From assembly GCF_009696315.1 (NCBI RefSeq), contig NZ_VUMG01000002.1, positions 186,001 to 250,000 of the forward strand: DNA of 64,000 nt. The letters are read 5' to 3'. The stretch's first letter is position 1. Every line of letters begins with the position of its first letter. The translations under genes were made by a program, and so were the position numbers. The notes under the pieces were generated by a model, which was not told the origin of the DNA, did not search any database, and saw only the letters and a list, made by a program, of their open reading frames with translations. Below, in pieces: positions 1 to 7,804 of the stretch. This stretch comes from Cutibacterium porci (lineage in GTDB: Bacteria; Actinomycetota; Actinomycetes; Propionibacteriales; Propionibacteriaceae).

Positions 1-1
1 G

Positions 2-862
2 GTGTCGTCAGTTCTCGACTTTGGTACTCAGGATTTTGATGATCTGAACTGGGATAGTGCGTGCATTGGTTTTCTGCCGACCTATGCTGCAATTGCTCAT
101 TACCACGGTTATAATTCCGATCGCAGCCTGGAAGATGTCCTTGCTGAGGCTGAAGAATTTGCAGACGGTCCCTACCGTCAGGCTCTGGCGGCAGGGCGTC
201 GCCTCGATCCGGCAGATAGAGCACAGGTTGTCGCGACTCTTTCGCAGCTCACAGGTCTGGATATAACGTATATTGAGCGCGCTGATCTTCGCATCGAGCA
301 TATGCGGTTTTGCACTGAGCTGTTGCGCAACAAAGGCAAAGTCGTCGGTCGCATTGACGGGCGCTATACCGGTGCAATCCCTAAGCGTACCGATGAGATC
401 GCCGGTTCTGACCCTACCGGTGACGATACTGGTGCCGCCTTTGTCCATGGTTTCCAGCATTACTTGCGCAGCGAGCTTGGCGTGACAACGGAGTCGACGT
501 ACACCCTCGGTTTGCCGTTGTACAAGAATTGGAATTATCACGAGTTTCAGGGGCGTCCCGTCAACGTGACAGACAAACTAGAGCGCATTTTGCGAGCTCA
601 GAAGGGGCTACATGTGCGTGTCGAGTATGCCCATTACGACTTGGCAACCCCGTATTTTGCAGCACGAGACACGATCAATCATCTCAAGATTGATGACCAT
701 GCATTTGATCGGATCGAAGAGGTTTTCTTCGACACCGGTCATATGCCGTATCTGGGATGCCGGGAGCAGGAAGCAGACGGTATTGCGGCGTTTATCCGTC
801 GGACAGCACGTCACGATGCTCCACATCGTGATGGCCACGACGATTCTGGCAGCACAGACTGA
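2..862 (+). CDS. Peptidase family S10 serine carboxypeptidase-like protein, C-terminal part (5' end outside window)
   Basis: The reading frame is open at the window edge, so only the last 286 residues are visible; full actinobacterial S10 peptidases are about 480-520 residues and the GTG at base 2 is probably internal. Two family landmarks remain: HYDLATPYFA near residue 211, which carries the catalytic Asp, and DTGHMPYL near residue 246, which carries the catalytic His. The nucleophile Ser would lie upstream of the window. The family cleaves C-terminal residues from peptides; the substrate here is unknown. No signal peptide can be judged. The gene ends 37 bases before the stop of the convergent rsgA. 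Confidence 0.75.
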   Translation: MSSVLDFGTQDFDDLNWDSACIGFLPTYAAIAHYHGYNSDRSLEDVLAEAEEFADGPYRQALAAGRRLDPADRAQVVATLSQLTGLDITYIERADLRIEHMRFCTELLRNKGKVVGRIDGRYTGAIPKRTDEIAGSDPTGDDTGAAFVHGFQHYLRSELGVTTESTYTLGLPLYKNWNYHEFQGRPVNVTDKLERILRAQKGLHVRVEYAHYDLATPYFAARDTINHLKIDDHAFDRIEEVFFDTGHMPYLGCREQEADGIAAFIRRTARHDAPHRDGHDDSGSTD

Positions 863-883
863 ACAGGTATTCCACCGTCCCAT

Positions 884-911
884 CGTCAGCGTGGGGCCGT
901 CAGCGTGGGGC
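884..911. repeat. 14-bp perfect tandem duplication across the 3' end of rsgA
   Basis: CGTCAGCGTGGGGC occurs twice head to tail (884-897 and 898-911). The second copy contains the rsgA stop codon (complement of tca at 900-902), so the last codons of rsgA and the spacer to the peptidase gene are duplicated sequence. It may be a length-variable site. Confidence 0.8.
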
Positions 912-1901
912 GGTGGCACCTAACAGCCGACGGAACGAGTCGACCCTCGATTGCCGCACTCGCCCGTCGCGGACGGCGCTATCGAGTGCACATTCCGGGC
1001 TATCGTCGGTGTGACGGCATCCTCGGGGACAGTCGGCACAAACAGCATCGAGTTCCCGGAATCCGCAAAGAATACCCTGGGCGTCGACGTGGGATAGCCC
1101 GAACGACCGGACGCCCGGGGTATCGATGATCCAACCCCCCTCCGGCAAGGGGATCGCTTCCGCGCTGGTGGAGGTATGACGTCCTCGGCCGGTGACGTCA
1201 TTGACGTGGCCGGTGGCACGGTTGACTCCAGGGACCAGCGTATTGATGAGGGTTGATTTACCGACGCCTGAGTGGCCGACGAGGACGCTCACCTTGTTTG
1301 TCAGCATTGTGCGTAACTCGGTGAGGTCGGTTCCTGGTTGGCTAGTGATGACAGGTATTCCCAGCTTCGAATACATGTCGACGAAGTCGTCACCGGATGC
1401 GAGGTCAGCCTTGGTGAGGCACAGGATAGGGGAGACTCCAGCAGCGTAACCGGCGACGAGTATCCGATCGATCATGCCTGGTCGTGGTGGCGGGTCGGCA
1501 AGAGCAGTGACGATGACCACTTGATTCGCATTAGCGACGATCGGGCGTTCATGGGGGTCTGTGTCGTCTGCGGTGCGTCTGAGTACAGTGGCACGTTCCT
1601 CGGTGTGCACGATCCTGGCGAGGGAACCCTTAGTCCCCGATACATCGCCGTCAAGGCGTACTTTGTCGCCAACAATGACTGATTTGCGACCGAGCTGGCG
1701 GGCCTTGGCTGCGGTGACGTCGACGTCACCGTCAAGGCGACAACGGTAGCGGCCGCGATCAATAGTGATGACGGTTCCGACAGGCAACGACGAGTAGTCA
1801 GGTCGCTGCTTGGTTCGCGGCTTTGTGCGGCGTCGAGGGCGGTCATAGGACGACCACTCACGCGTATCAATCCCAGAAGAGGCTAAACGCCGAGGCGACA
1901 C
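900..1901 (-). CDS. rsgA: Small ribosomal subunit biogenesis GTPase RsgA (YjeQ)
   Basis: RsgA is a circularly permuted GTPase that checks late 30S maturation. The 333-residue product has an N-terminal OB-fold region, then G motifs in permuted order: TKAD at 163-166 (G4), GHSGVGKS at 209-216 (G1) and DTPG at 260-263 (G3). A C-terminal zinc knuckle follows with Cys288, Cys295, His297 and Cys304. The start is the GTG at 1899-1901, because a CAGGAG Shine-Dalgarno precedes it and it lies one base after the aroA stop. Longer frames run back through aroA and are not credible. It is co-transcribed with aroA, an order common in actinobacteria. Confidence 0.95.
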   Translation of the reverse strand: MSPRRLASSGIDTREWSSYDRPRRRTKPRTKQRPDYSSLPVGTVITIDRGRYRCRLDGDVDVTAAKARQLGRKSVIVGDKVRLDGDVSGTKGSLARIVHTEERATVLRRTADDTDPHERPIVANANQVVIVTALADPPPRPGMIDRILVAGYAAGVSPILCLTKADLASGDDFVDMYSKLGIPVITSQPGTDLTELRTMLTNKVSVLVGHSGVGKSTLINTLVPGVNRATGHVNDVTGRGRHTSTSAEAIPLPEGGWIIDTPGVRSFGLSHVDAQGILCGFRELDAVCADCPRGCRHTDDSPECALDSAVRDGRVRQSRVDSFRRLLGATAPR

Positions 1902-1902
1902 G

Positions 1903-3186
1903 TTAACGCTCCTGGATGAGGTCGGCCCACATCTGCGGGAATGTCGGCATAGTTTTCGATGTACAACCGATGTCATCGAGGTCAATTCCATCGATAACGA
2001 GTCCGAGAATGGCACCGGCGTGAGCCATTCGGTGATCGGCATAGCATCGAAATGTTCCACCGTGCAGTATGGCGGCACCCCGACCAGCGATATCGAGGCC
2101 GTCATCGGTTTGGTGAATCTCAACGCCGCGGTTAGTGAGTTCCTGTTCGAGAGCGGCAAGGCGGTCCGTTTCGTGGCCGCGAATATGCGCCACGCCGCGG
2201 ATACGTGAGCGGCCGTGAGCCACAGAGGCTACTGCTGCCACAACGGGTGTGAGTTCGCTGGCCTCATGGAGGTCAACGTCAATAGGTTGCAATCCTTGCC
2301 AACCGGGGGCGGTGAGAGTCATATCGCCGTCAGTATGGGAAGCTGTCGCCCCCATTGCGGTGGCAATCTCAATGAATTGAGCGCCAGGTTGGGTGTTGTT
2401 TACCGGCCAACCCGGCACTGTGACGGTCCCGCCGACGACCAATGCGGCGGCAAGAAAGACAGCGGCATTGGTGAGGTCTGGCTCGATGACGTCGTCGAGT
2501 GCATGTATTGGCCCTGGATGCACGACCCAATGACATGGCTCATCTGACATGACGGTGACACCGCGATCGGCAAGCATGGCGCAGGTCATGGCGATGTGGG
2601 GGGCCGATGGCACTGACGTTCCGTCATGACGAAGGTCTATTCCCTGTGGAAAACGAGCTGCGACTAGTAATAAGGCCGAGATGAACTGGCTTGACGCTGC
2701 TGAATCAATTGTGACCTCAGGACCACCGAGGCAAGCGGGGGAGTTCAGCGAAAATGGCAGCTGGTCAGAGTCGACGTCGACGCCGAGCTGGCGTAACCCG
2801 TCGAGAACTGGCTTGATAGGCCGTCGAGAGGCTTGCTCATCGCCTACAAATCGGGTCGTTCCAGGCACGAGGGCAGCCACGGCTGGGAGAAACCTCATGA
2901 CGGTACCGGCTAACCCGCAGTCAATCGGATCAGTCGGATGAGCGAGATGCGGCACCACCTGTACGGAAGACGGACCGATAACGCGTATGTTTACTCCGAG
3001 TCGGCGTAACCCAGCCGACATGAGATCGGAGTCTCGCGATGACAACACACCGTCGAGGACGCTGGGCCCGTCACTGAGAGCTGCAAGGACGAGGGCGCGG
3101 TTCGTTTGTGACTTGGATCCAGGGATGACGACGCGCCCCGCGAGCCGGTGGTTGGCTCGCGGGGCAGTCCACAGGTCAGTTAGCAA
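1903..3186 (-). CDS. aroA: 3-phosphoshikimate 1-carboxyvinyltransferase (EPSP synthase)
   Basis: AroA catalyses the sixth shikimate step, joining PEP to shikimate-3-phosphate. The 427-residue product shows the substrate-binding block PGSKSQTNRAL near residue 22, the AGTVMRFLPA block near residue 93, and the C-terminal RIRGVAHIRGHETDRL and YADHRMAHA blocks; length and blocks are normal for the family. The proposed start is a TTG at 3184-3186, inside the last codons of the upstream doxX gene. No ATG or GTG lies near in frame, so the exact start is uncertain by a few codons. It is the middle gene of doxX-aroA-rsgA. Confidence 0.95.
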   Translation of the reverse strand: MLTDLWTAPRANHRLAGRVVIPGSKSQTNRALVLAALSDGPSVLDGVLSSRDSDLMSAGLRRLGVNIRVIGPSSVQVVPHLAHPTDPIDCGLAGTVMRFLPAVAALVPGTTRFVGDEQASRRPIKPVLDGLRQLGVDVDSDQLPFSLNSPACLGGPEVTIDSAASSQFISALLLVAARFPQGIDLRHDGTSVPSAPHIAMTCAMLADRGVTVMSDEPCHWVVHPGPIHALDDVIEPDLTNAAVFLAAALVVGGTVTVPGWPVNNTQPGAQFIEIATAMGATASHTDGDMTLTAPGWQGLQPIDVDLHEASELTPVVAAVASVAHGRSRIRGVAHIRGHETDRLAALEQELTNRGVEIHQTDDGLDIAGRGAAILHGGTFRCYADHRMAHAGAILGLVIDGIDLDDIGCTSKTMPTFPQMWADLIQER

Positions 3187-3802
3187 TCTTCTTCTGAGCC
3201 TTCTTGGCCTTCTTACGGGCCTTCTTTTGAGACTTTGCTGCTTCCTTGTGGGCTTTCTTCAGCTTCTTGCGAGCTGACGTCGACACGTCATCGAACGACG
3301 CAGTGATGGCTTTGCGCTGATCACCTGCAGCCGACGACACGCGGCGCTGGGTATCGGCGGCACGCCAGGCCAGGCTAGGGCGACCTGCAGTGTCGACGGA
3401 GGCCATCATCGCTCCACCAAGTAAAGCGATATTGCGCAGCAAGACGGAGCGAGCAGCTGCACGTTCGTCCTTCGGCAACGACTTGTCAGGGATAGACGCG
3501 AGCGTATGTGGAACCATCGTTGCAGCCACGATGCCGGCACCAACGCGACGTGCAAGACCAGTTGCCATGCCGAGGCCACCCAAGACTTGGGCGGCACCGG
3601 TGGCGCGAACCAGGGTCTTGGTGTCCTCAGGGATGTAGGCACCGACAGACGCTGGCAGTGCGCGCTGCACCAGTGGGAGGAGACGGTCAGCGACCGGCTC
3701 GGCATCCTCAACGAAGGAATCGGGCTTCATCGCAGAGTTCGTCCCTTTAACGATGAAGTAACTGGCGAACATGGTTCGGCCCAAACCTCGGATGATACTC
3801 AT
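3176..3802 (-). CDS. DoxX-family membrane protein with lysine-rich C-terminal tail
   Basis: The 208-residue protein has about four hydrophobic segments in its first 145 residues (including LVRATGAAQVLGGLGMATGL and LLRNIALLGGAMMASV), matching the DoxX fold. DoxX proteins are small membrane proteins often tied to redox or thiosulfate metabolism; the role here is unknown. The last 40 or so residues form a soluble tail of Lys and Ala repeats resembling the basic tails of actinobacterial histone-like proteins. This tail is unusual for DoxX. The gene overlaps the aroA start and lies divergent from sigH, so it may share that stress-linked control region. Confidence 0.8.
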   Translation of the reverse strand: MSIIRGLGRTMFASYFIVKGTNSAMKPDSFVEDAEPVADRLLPLVQRALPASVGAYIPEDTKTLVRATGAAQVLGGLGMATGLARRVGAGIVAATMVPHTLASIPDKSLPKDERAAARSVLLRNIALLGGAMMASVDTAGRPSLAWRAADTQRRVSSAAGDQRKAITASFDDVSTSARKKLKKAHKEAAKSQKKARKKAKKAQKKIAN

Positions 3803-3879
3803 GGGTATATGTCTACCGTGCCGACGGCTTCTGCGGTAGCGAACTGGCCGGAAATTTCGCTAGATGATGAGTCGTCGCG

Positions 3880-3907
3880 GGAATACAGTAGCCTGACATA
3901 TGTGTTG
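3880..3907 (+). promoter_or_regulatory. SigH/SigR-type promoter upstream of sigH (probable autoregulation)
   Basis: GGAAT at 3880-3884 is followed by 19 bases and then GTTG at 3904-3907. This matches the known SigR/SigH consensus GGAAT-N18/19-GTT, whose own genes are usually autoregulated. The expected transcription start falls at about 3913-3915, on the first possible ATG of sigH. No experiment supports it here. Confidence 0.6.
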
Positions 3908-3914
3908 ACCCACC

Positions 3915-4709
3915 ATGACTGCTGCCGTTATGACCCACCGTCCACTGCGGAGGCCTCGCTCCTCCCCGGGTCATCGCTGTGCATTAGGCTGGACCACGAT
4001 GATCAGGCGTGATTCCAAAACCACGATGGATTGCCGCGCGGACGCGTCGTCTAGCGTGGACGTCACCCAAGAGACCGAAGCCCAGCGAGCGGAACGGTTC
4101 GAACGTGACGCTCTGGAGTACCTTGACCAGCTGTATGGTGCCGCGCTACGCATGACCCGCAACCCTGCTGACGCTGAGGATATTGTTCAAGAGGCCTATG
4201 CCAAGGCTTTTTCCTCGTTCCACCAGTTTCGGCCTGGCACGAACCTCAAGGCGTGGCTATATCGTATTTTGACCAATACCTACATCAACTCTTATCGCAA
4301 GGCTCAGCGTCGTCCCCAGACGTCAGACGACCAAGACGTCGAGGACTGGCAGATCGCTAAGGCCGCCTCCCATGACAGTAATGGGCTGCGCTCTGCAGAG
4401 CTGGAAGCCTTGGATGCGCTACCTGACCAACAGATCCTTGACGCTCTCGACGGGTTATCGGATGAGTTTCGCCGGGTCGTATTGCTTGCTGACGTCGAGG
4501 GTTTTGCGTACAAGGAAATCGCTGAAATTATGGGTACCCCGATTGGCACTGTGATGAGCCGACTAAACCGGGCTCGCAAGCAGTTGCGCAAGCAGTTGGT
4601 CGATGTCGCGGGTGCTCGCGGAATTGGTCCTCGTGCCGGACAAGTAGATGAAGAGGATCTGGGTCGTCCTGCCATGGCCCGTAGCGCAGCGAAGGTGGGA
4701 TCACGATGA
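3915..4709 (+). CDS. sigH: ECF RNA polymerase sigma factor SigH/SigR (thiol-oxidative stress)
   Basis: This group-4 sigma factor has region 2 ([20 protein letters not shown] through [20 protein letters not shown]) and region 4 ([20 protein letters not shown] through [15 protein letters not shown]). Family knowledge: SigH/SigR switches on thioredoxin and mycothiol genes when its anti-sigma is oxidised. The core starts near residue 60 of the longest frame. Possible starts are ATG 3915 (264 aa), ATG 3999 and ATG 4026 (227 aa). None has a good Shine-Dalgarno, but 3915 sits just where a SigH-type promoter should begin transcription. It overlaps rshA by four bases (ATGA). I give the longest form; the shorter one is the usual core protein. 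Confidence 0.9.
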   Translation: MTAAVMTHRPLRRPRSSPGHRCALGWTTMIRRDSKTTMDCRADASSSVDVTQETEAQRAERFERDALEYLDQLYGAALRMTRNPADAEDIVQEAYAKAFSSFHQFRPGTNLKAWLYRILTNTYINSYRKAQRRPQTSDDQDVEDWQIAKAASHDSNGLRSAELEALDALPDQQILDALDGLSDEFRRVVLLADVEGFAYKEIAEIMGTPIGTVMSRLNRARKQLRKQLVDVAGARGIGPRAGQVDEEDLGRPAMARSAAKVGSR

Positions 4710-4966
4710 CGCAGTCCGCTGGTGATGAGGAGTCCTGTTGCTGGGTCATTGACCACCTTCAGGAATTCCTTCATGGTGAAATGAGCCAGGACGATGCTGA
4801 CGCCTTCCGTCGCCATATTGCAGCCTGCGAAAGCTGCATGGATGAGGCTGACATGGAAGCCGCCGTCTCTCGAGCGTTGAAGAGATGCAATCGAACGGTG
4901 GCTGCCCCTCTGCAGTTAAGAAGTCGTCTGATACAGATGCACGTCTCGTATCGTTCGCAGGCTTGA
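4706..4966 (+). CDS. rshA: Zinc-binding redox-sensing anti-sigma factor (RshA/RsrA)
   Basis: This 86-residue ZAS-family anti-sigma factor has the motif His37-x3-Cys41-x2-Cys44 plus Cys11 (and Cys12). The numbering is the same as that of the Streptomyces RsrA ligands Cys11, His37, Cys41 and Cys44, where oxidation forms a trigger disulphide, zinc leaves and the sigma factor is freed. It presumably holds SigH inactive in reduced cytoplasm. Translation is coupled to sigH through the ATGA overlap. A strong bidirectional terminator follows 25 bases after the stop. Confidence 0.92.
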   Translation: MTQSAGDEESCCWVIDHLQEFLHGEMSQDDADAFRRHIAACESCMDEADMEAAVSRALKRCNRTVAAPLQLRSRLIQMHVSYRSQA

Positions 4967-4991
4967 GATCGTCGTGAAAGTCGTTATGCAA

Positions 4992-5023
4992 TAAGACCCC
5001 CATCCACGCGGATGGGGGTCTTA
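4992..5023. terminator. Bidirectional terminator between rshA and the bL37 gene
   Basis: A perfect 14-bp stem (4992-5005 with 5010-5023) closes a 4-base loop. The arms read TAAGACCCCCATCC and its complement, giving A-rich and T-rich flanks on both strands, so it can serve both convergent genes. Confidence 0.85.
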
Positions 5024-5036
5024 ACATCCCAAAGAC

Positions 5037-5111
5037 TCAGGCGTTGGGACGCTTGCCGTGGTTGGCGCCCTTCTTGCGACGCGCACGACGCTTACGACCA
5101 GTCTTGCCCAT
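5037..5111 (-). CDS. 50S ribosomal protein bL37 (24 aa, actinobacteria-specific)
   Basis: A tiny gene encodes 24 residues, beginning MGKTGRKRRARRKKG and ending NHGKRPNA, very basic throughout. This matches the short actinobacterial 50S protein now called bL37, which is commonly found near the sigR/sigH-rsrA locus. The start ATG at 5109-5111 is preceded by AGGAAGGAG at good spacing, which makes translation convincing despite the length. It is convergent with rshA across the terminator at 4992-5023. The family identity is from memory. Confidence 0.85.
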   Translation of the reverse strand: MGKTGRKRRARRKKGANHGKRPNA

Positions 5112-5269
5112 GGCGCTCTCCTTCCTGAGGGGTCATAAACCTCCCTACTGATGAAGGAGGGTCCGCGCGGGTGCGCGGCAACGACGATCAATTCTGCCGT
5201 ATGGGGCGGCCTTGACCCAAATCGAGCCACTCACCGATCCAGGTGCGAGTTGGAGCCGGGTTGAGGTGT

Positions 5270-5283
5270 GTCACTAGAGTGAC
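5270..5283. promoter_or_regulatory. Palindrome over the -10 of pdtaS
   Basis: GTCACT-AG-AGTGAC is a perfect inverted repeat overlapping a TAGAGT -10 element (5275-5280) that ends six bases before the pdtaS ATG. The layout predicts a leaderless mRNA and a possible operator. Confidence 0.4.
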
Positions 5284-5286
5284 GAC

Positions 5287-6762
5287 ATGCCCGCGCTCAA
5301 CCGCATTGCCGCCGACCGTATTCGTCTTGACGCCGCCGATATCACCTGGCTCGAAGAACTTGTTGACGATTGGCAGATGTTGGCAGATACGTCGTTTTCG
5401 GACCTCATCTTGTGGGTTCCGGACAAGGATCCAAACGTATTCTGGGCCGTCGCCCAGGTGCGGCCAGACACGGGCCCGACTGCCTTGGAGGACGACGTCG
5501 TAGGGGAGTCTGTTGCCTATGACGATGAGAGTCTCGTCACAGAAGCCTTTATGAGTGCCGAGATGTGCGAAACAAGCGATAACAAGCTGTCTGCTGGCAT
5601 TCCGGTCGACGTGTGGGCGATTCCGGTTATTCGGCATGGGGACGTTATCGCTGTCGTCGAAAGGCACACGAACCAAATGGGGGTGAGAGCGCCAGGCAGC
5701 ACAGAGGACAATTACCTCGAAATTGCCGACATCCTTTCGGAGATGCTTCATCACGGCAGATTTCCGCAGTTCCCGGACTCTGATCGGGCGCTCGCCCCCA
5801 AAGTGACTGACGGCGTGATCCGCGTAGCGGCCACCGGAATGATCACCTTTGCCAGCCCGAATGCGCTATCAGCATTTCGTCGTCTCGGACTCGCTGGTGA
5901 TTTAGATGGGGAATACCTCATTCCGACGGTGCGAGAGCTTTGCCCGAAAGTGCGCCAAGTTGGCCAGTCGCTGACCTTGGATTTGGAAGGCCGCTGGCTG
6001 ACCGAGACCGATATCGAAAATTCCGAAGCCACTTTGCGAGCCCGCGTCATCCCGTTGCAGACCTGGCTCGACGACGTGGAGGTTTCGGCTGGCACGCTGA
6101 TCCTTATTCGGGATCTCACCGAGTTGCGGGACAGGGATCGTCAGCTTGTGACAAAGGACGCCACGATCCGGGAGATTCATCACCGGGTGAAAAACAACCT
6201 CCAGACAGTTGCTGCACTGTTGCGATTGCAGTCACGACGCATGAATAATTCGGACGCCAAGGACGCTCTGAAGCAGGCTATGGGAAGGGTGTCGGCAATT
6301 GCCGTTGTTCACGAGATTCTCTCGCAGAACTTTGAAGAACAAGTCGCCTTTGATGAGGTCGCCGATCGCATCCTCCACATGGTGGGCGATGTAGCGGCAT
6401 CGTCTGGGTCTGTTGTGGCCCGACGAGAAGGTAGCTTTGGCGAGGTGCCCGCCGAAACTGCGACCGCGCTATCTCTGGCGACGACAGAACTGTGCCAAAA
6501 CGCTATTGAGCACAGCCTAGACTCATCCTCCGGGAATGTCGTTGTACGGCCCCACCGCACCGACGACACCCTCGTGGTGGATGTTGTCAATGATGGTAAA
6601 CCACTGCCAGAAGGATTTTCGCTAGATGACCATCGCAGTTCGCTGGGGCTGTCGATTGTGACGACGTTGGTACAGGACCTCGGGGGAACATTCACTCTTG
6701 AAAACAACCCTGACCACATCGGAACGTGTGCCAGGCTCGTCATCCCGCTTCAGCGGGCATAA
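5287..6762 (+). CDS. pdtaS: Sensor histidine kinase PdtaS (HisKA_2 / HATPase_c)
   Basis: The 491-residue cytosolic kinase has no membrane segment. It has an N-terminal GAF-like region (about 1-150), a PAS-like region (about 165-285), the HisKA_2 phosphoacceptor block EIHHRVKNNLQTVAALLRLQ (His near 298) and a HATPase domain with NAIEH (N box) and SLGLSIV (G box). This is the PdtaS architecture of mycobacteria, whose partner PdtaR is an ANTAR antiterminator; PdtaR is not in this window. Synteny with whiB1 and sigH agrees with mycobacteria. No Shine-Dalgarno is visible and a -10 element lies six bases upstream, so the transcript may be leaderless. Confidence 0.92.
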   Translation: MPALNRIAADRIRLDAADITWLEELVDDWQMLADTSFSDLILWVPDKDPNVFWAVAQVRPDTGPTALEDDVVGESVAYDDESLVTEAFMSAEMCETSDNKLSAGIPVDVWAIPVIRHGDVIAVVERHTNQMGVRAPGSTEDNYLEIADILSEMLHHGRFPQFPDSDRALAPKVTDGVIRVAATGMITFASPNALSAFRRLGLAGDLDGEYLIPTVRELCPKVRQVGQSLTLDLEGRWLTETDIENSEATLRARVIPLQTWLDDVEVSAGTLILIRDLTELRDRDRQLVTKDATIREIHHRVKNNLQTVAALLRLQSRRMNNSDAKDALKQAMGRVSAIAVVHEILSQNFEEQVAFDEVADRILHMVGDVAASSGSVVARREGSFGEVPAETATALSLATTELCQNAIEHSLDSSSGNVVVRPHRTDDTLVVDVVNDGKPLPEGFSLDDHRSSLGLSIVTTLVQDLGGTFTLENNPDHIGTCARLVIPLQRA

Positions 6763-6769
6763 CCGGGGA

Positions 6770-7021
6770 TCAGGAGCGACGCACGCGAGAGCGGGATTGA
6801 CGACGCTTGATGGCGCGCCTTTCATCTTCGCTCATGCCGCCCCATACACCATGGTCTTGGCCGGCTTCCAGAGCCCAGGCCAAGCACTCGGCGCGAACCT
6901 CGCACCGGGCACAGACCTTCTTTGCCTCCTCTATCTGGGCGAGGGCCGGGCCGGTGTTTCCAATCGGAAAGAACAGCTCGGGATCCTCGCTCAGGCAGGC
7001 AGCCCTGTGGCGCCAGTCCAT
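6770..7021 (-). CDS. whiB1: WhiB-family transcriptional regulator (WhiB1/WblE type)
   Basis: This small iron-sulfur regulator (83 aa) has the four cluster-binding cysteines Cys9, Cys37, Cys40 and Cys46, then GVWGG at 58-62 and a basic C-terminus (KRRQSRSRVRRS) for DNA binding. WhiB1-type proteins respond to nitric oxide through a 4Fe-4S cluster and bind the housekeeping sigma factor. The start is the ATG at 7019-7021 (MDWRHRAACL); longer frames add a sequence not typical of the family. It is convergent with pdtaS (7-base gap), an arrangement shared with the mycobacterial whiB1-pdtaS locus. Confidence 0.93.
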   Translation of the reverse strand: MDWRHRAACLSEDPELFFPIGNTGPALAQIEEAKKVCARCEVRAECLAWALEAGQDHGVWGGMSEDERRAIKRRQSRSRVRRS

Positions 7022-7132
7022 CCCTCTTCGACTCCTTCTCCCCGGCGGAACCCAGGGCACGTGTGGTGGTGCGGGCGGATGACCCGTCGTGTCGCATGGC
7101 CACAGAGTGGCTATACGGCAGGTAACCATGAA

Positions 7133-7188
7133 AGTCTGGCAACCAATGGATGCTTTGACAAGAACATCCGCGGCAGGAAGAACATCCG
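7133..7188 (-). promoter_or_regulatory. Predicted whiB1 promoter with 11-bp direct repeats
   Basis: On the minus strand TTGTCA (7156-7161) and CAGACT (7133-7138) are 17 bases apart, giving a leader of about 100 bases before whiB1. Two copies of AAGAACATCCG (plus strand 7160-7170 and 7178-7188) repeat with an 18-base period at and just upstream of the -35, a typical activator or repressor placement. Confidence 0.4.
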
Positions 7189-7300
7189 TGCATGAACCGC
7201 TCGAACGTGATGCACATTAGTCCGGGCGACCATGCTTTGAGGAGCTCCATGCCAGTTCGATTATGATACGTCGTCGGCCCACCTGTGCAGGAGCAATACC

Positions 7301-7699
7301 ATGATTCCGTCAAGTGAACACAATGGGCGATCGCCTGCGAACCATACCGTTGCCCCCGTGGCTGTGATGGTCGCCGTTGGTGGTACGTGGATGAGTTCTG
7401 CCGCATTACTGTGCGTTGCCATAAGGGTTATCGCGTCGGGTCGGGATACCTTCAGTGCCGGGGTGGGGGCCATGCTCATCATCTACGCGGGTCTCGTCGG
7501 TCTCGTCGGATGGCTAGCCGTCAAGGGTCAATCCGTGGCTCAGGGGTTGCTTGTGGCAAGCGGCCTCTTGCATCTGGTGGTGTTGGTGTCGATGCAACGG
7601 TCTGGCGGCCCAGTCTGGTTCTGGGGTCTGGCCATTCTTCCGGCAGTAGTGACGGTTGCTTCGGTGCTGCCACAGTGTCGCGCTTGGTTCAAGGGCTGA
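7301..7699 (+). CDS. Small membrane protein of unknown function (4 TM)
   Basis: The 132-residue protein has four predicted membrane segments: about 19-41 (VAPVAVMVAVGGTWMSSAAL), 53-72 (AGVGAMLIIYAGLVGLVGWL), 78-96 (VAQGLLVASGLLHLVVLVSM) and 102-122 (VWFWGLAILPAVVTVASVL). The ATG follows AGGAG at 7290-7294, a good Shine-Dalgarno. A TATGAT -10 at 7262-7267 may drive it. I do not recognise a named family. A small integral membrane protein sits near whiB1 in mycobacteria too, so it may be a syntenic counterpart. Confidence 0.7.
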   Translation: MIPSSEHNGRSPANHTVAPVAVMVAVGGTWMSSAALLCVAIRVIASGRDTFSAGVGAMLIIYAGLVGLVGWLAVKGQSVAQGLLVASGLLHLVVLVSMQRSGGPVWFWGLAILPAVVTVASVLPQCRAWFKG

Positions 7700-7804
7700 A
7701 CAGGCTCGGAAATGACGGACTCTGAGACTATTGCGATACATCGCGAGGGAAGGACCTTGCTAGGGCAGTTAAATGCTTCTCAAGTACTCAGTTTAGGCTA
7801 CCGT

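Noticed and set aside
3176-3186. aroA TTG start overlapping doxX as a mis-annotated frameshift
   Set aside because: Both proteins have complete family termini, and an 11-base coupling overlap is ordinary.
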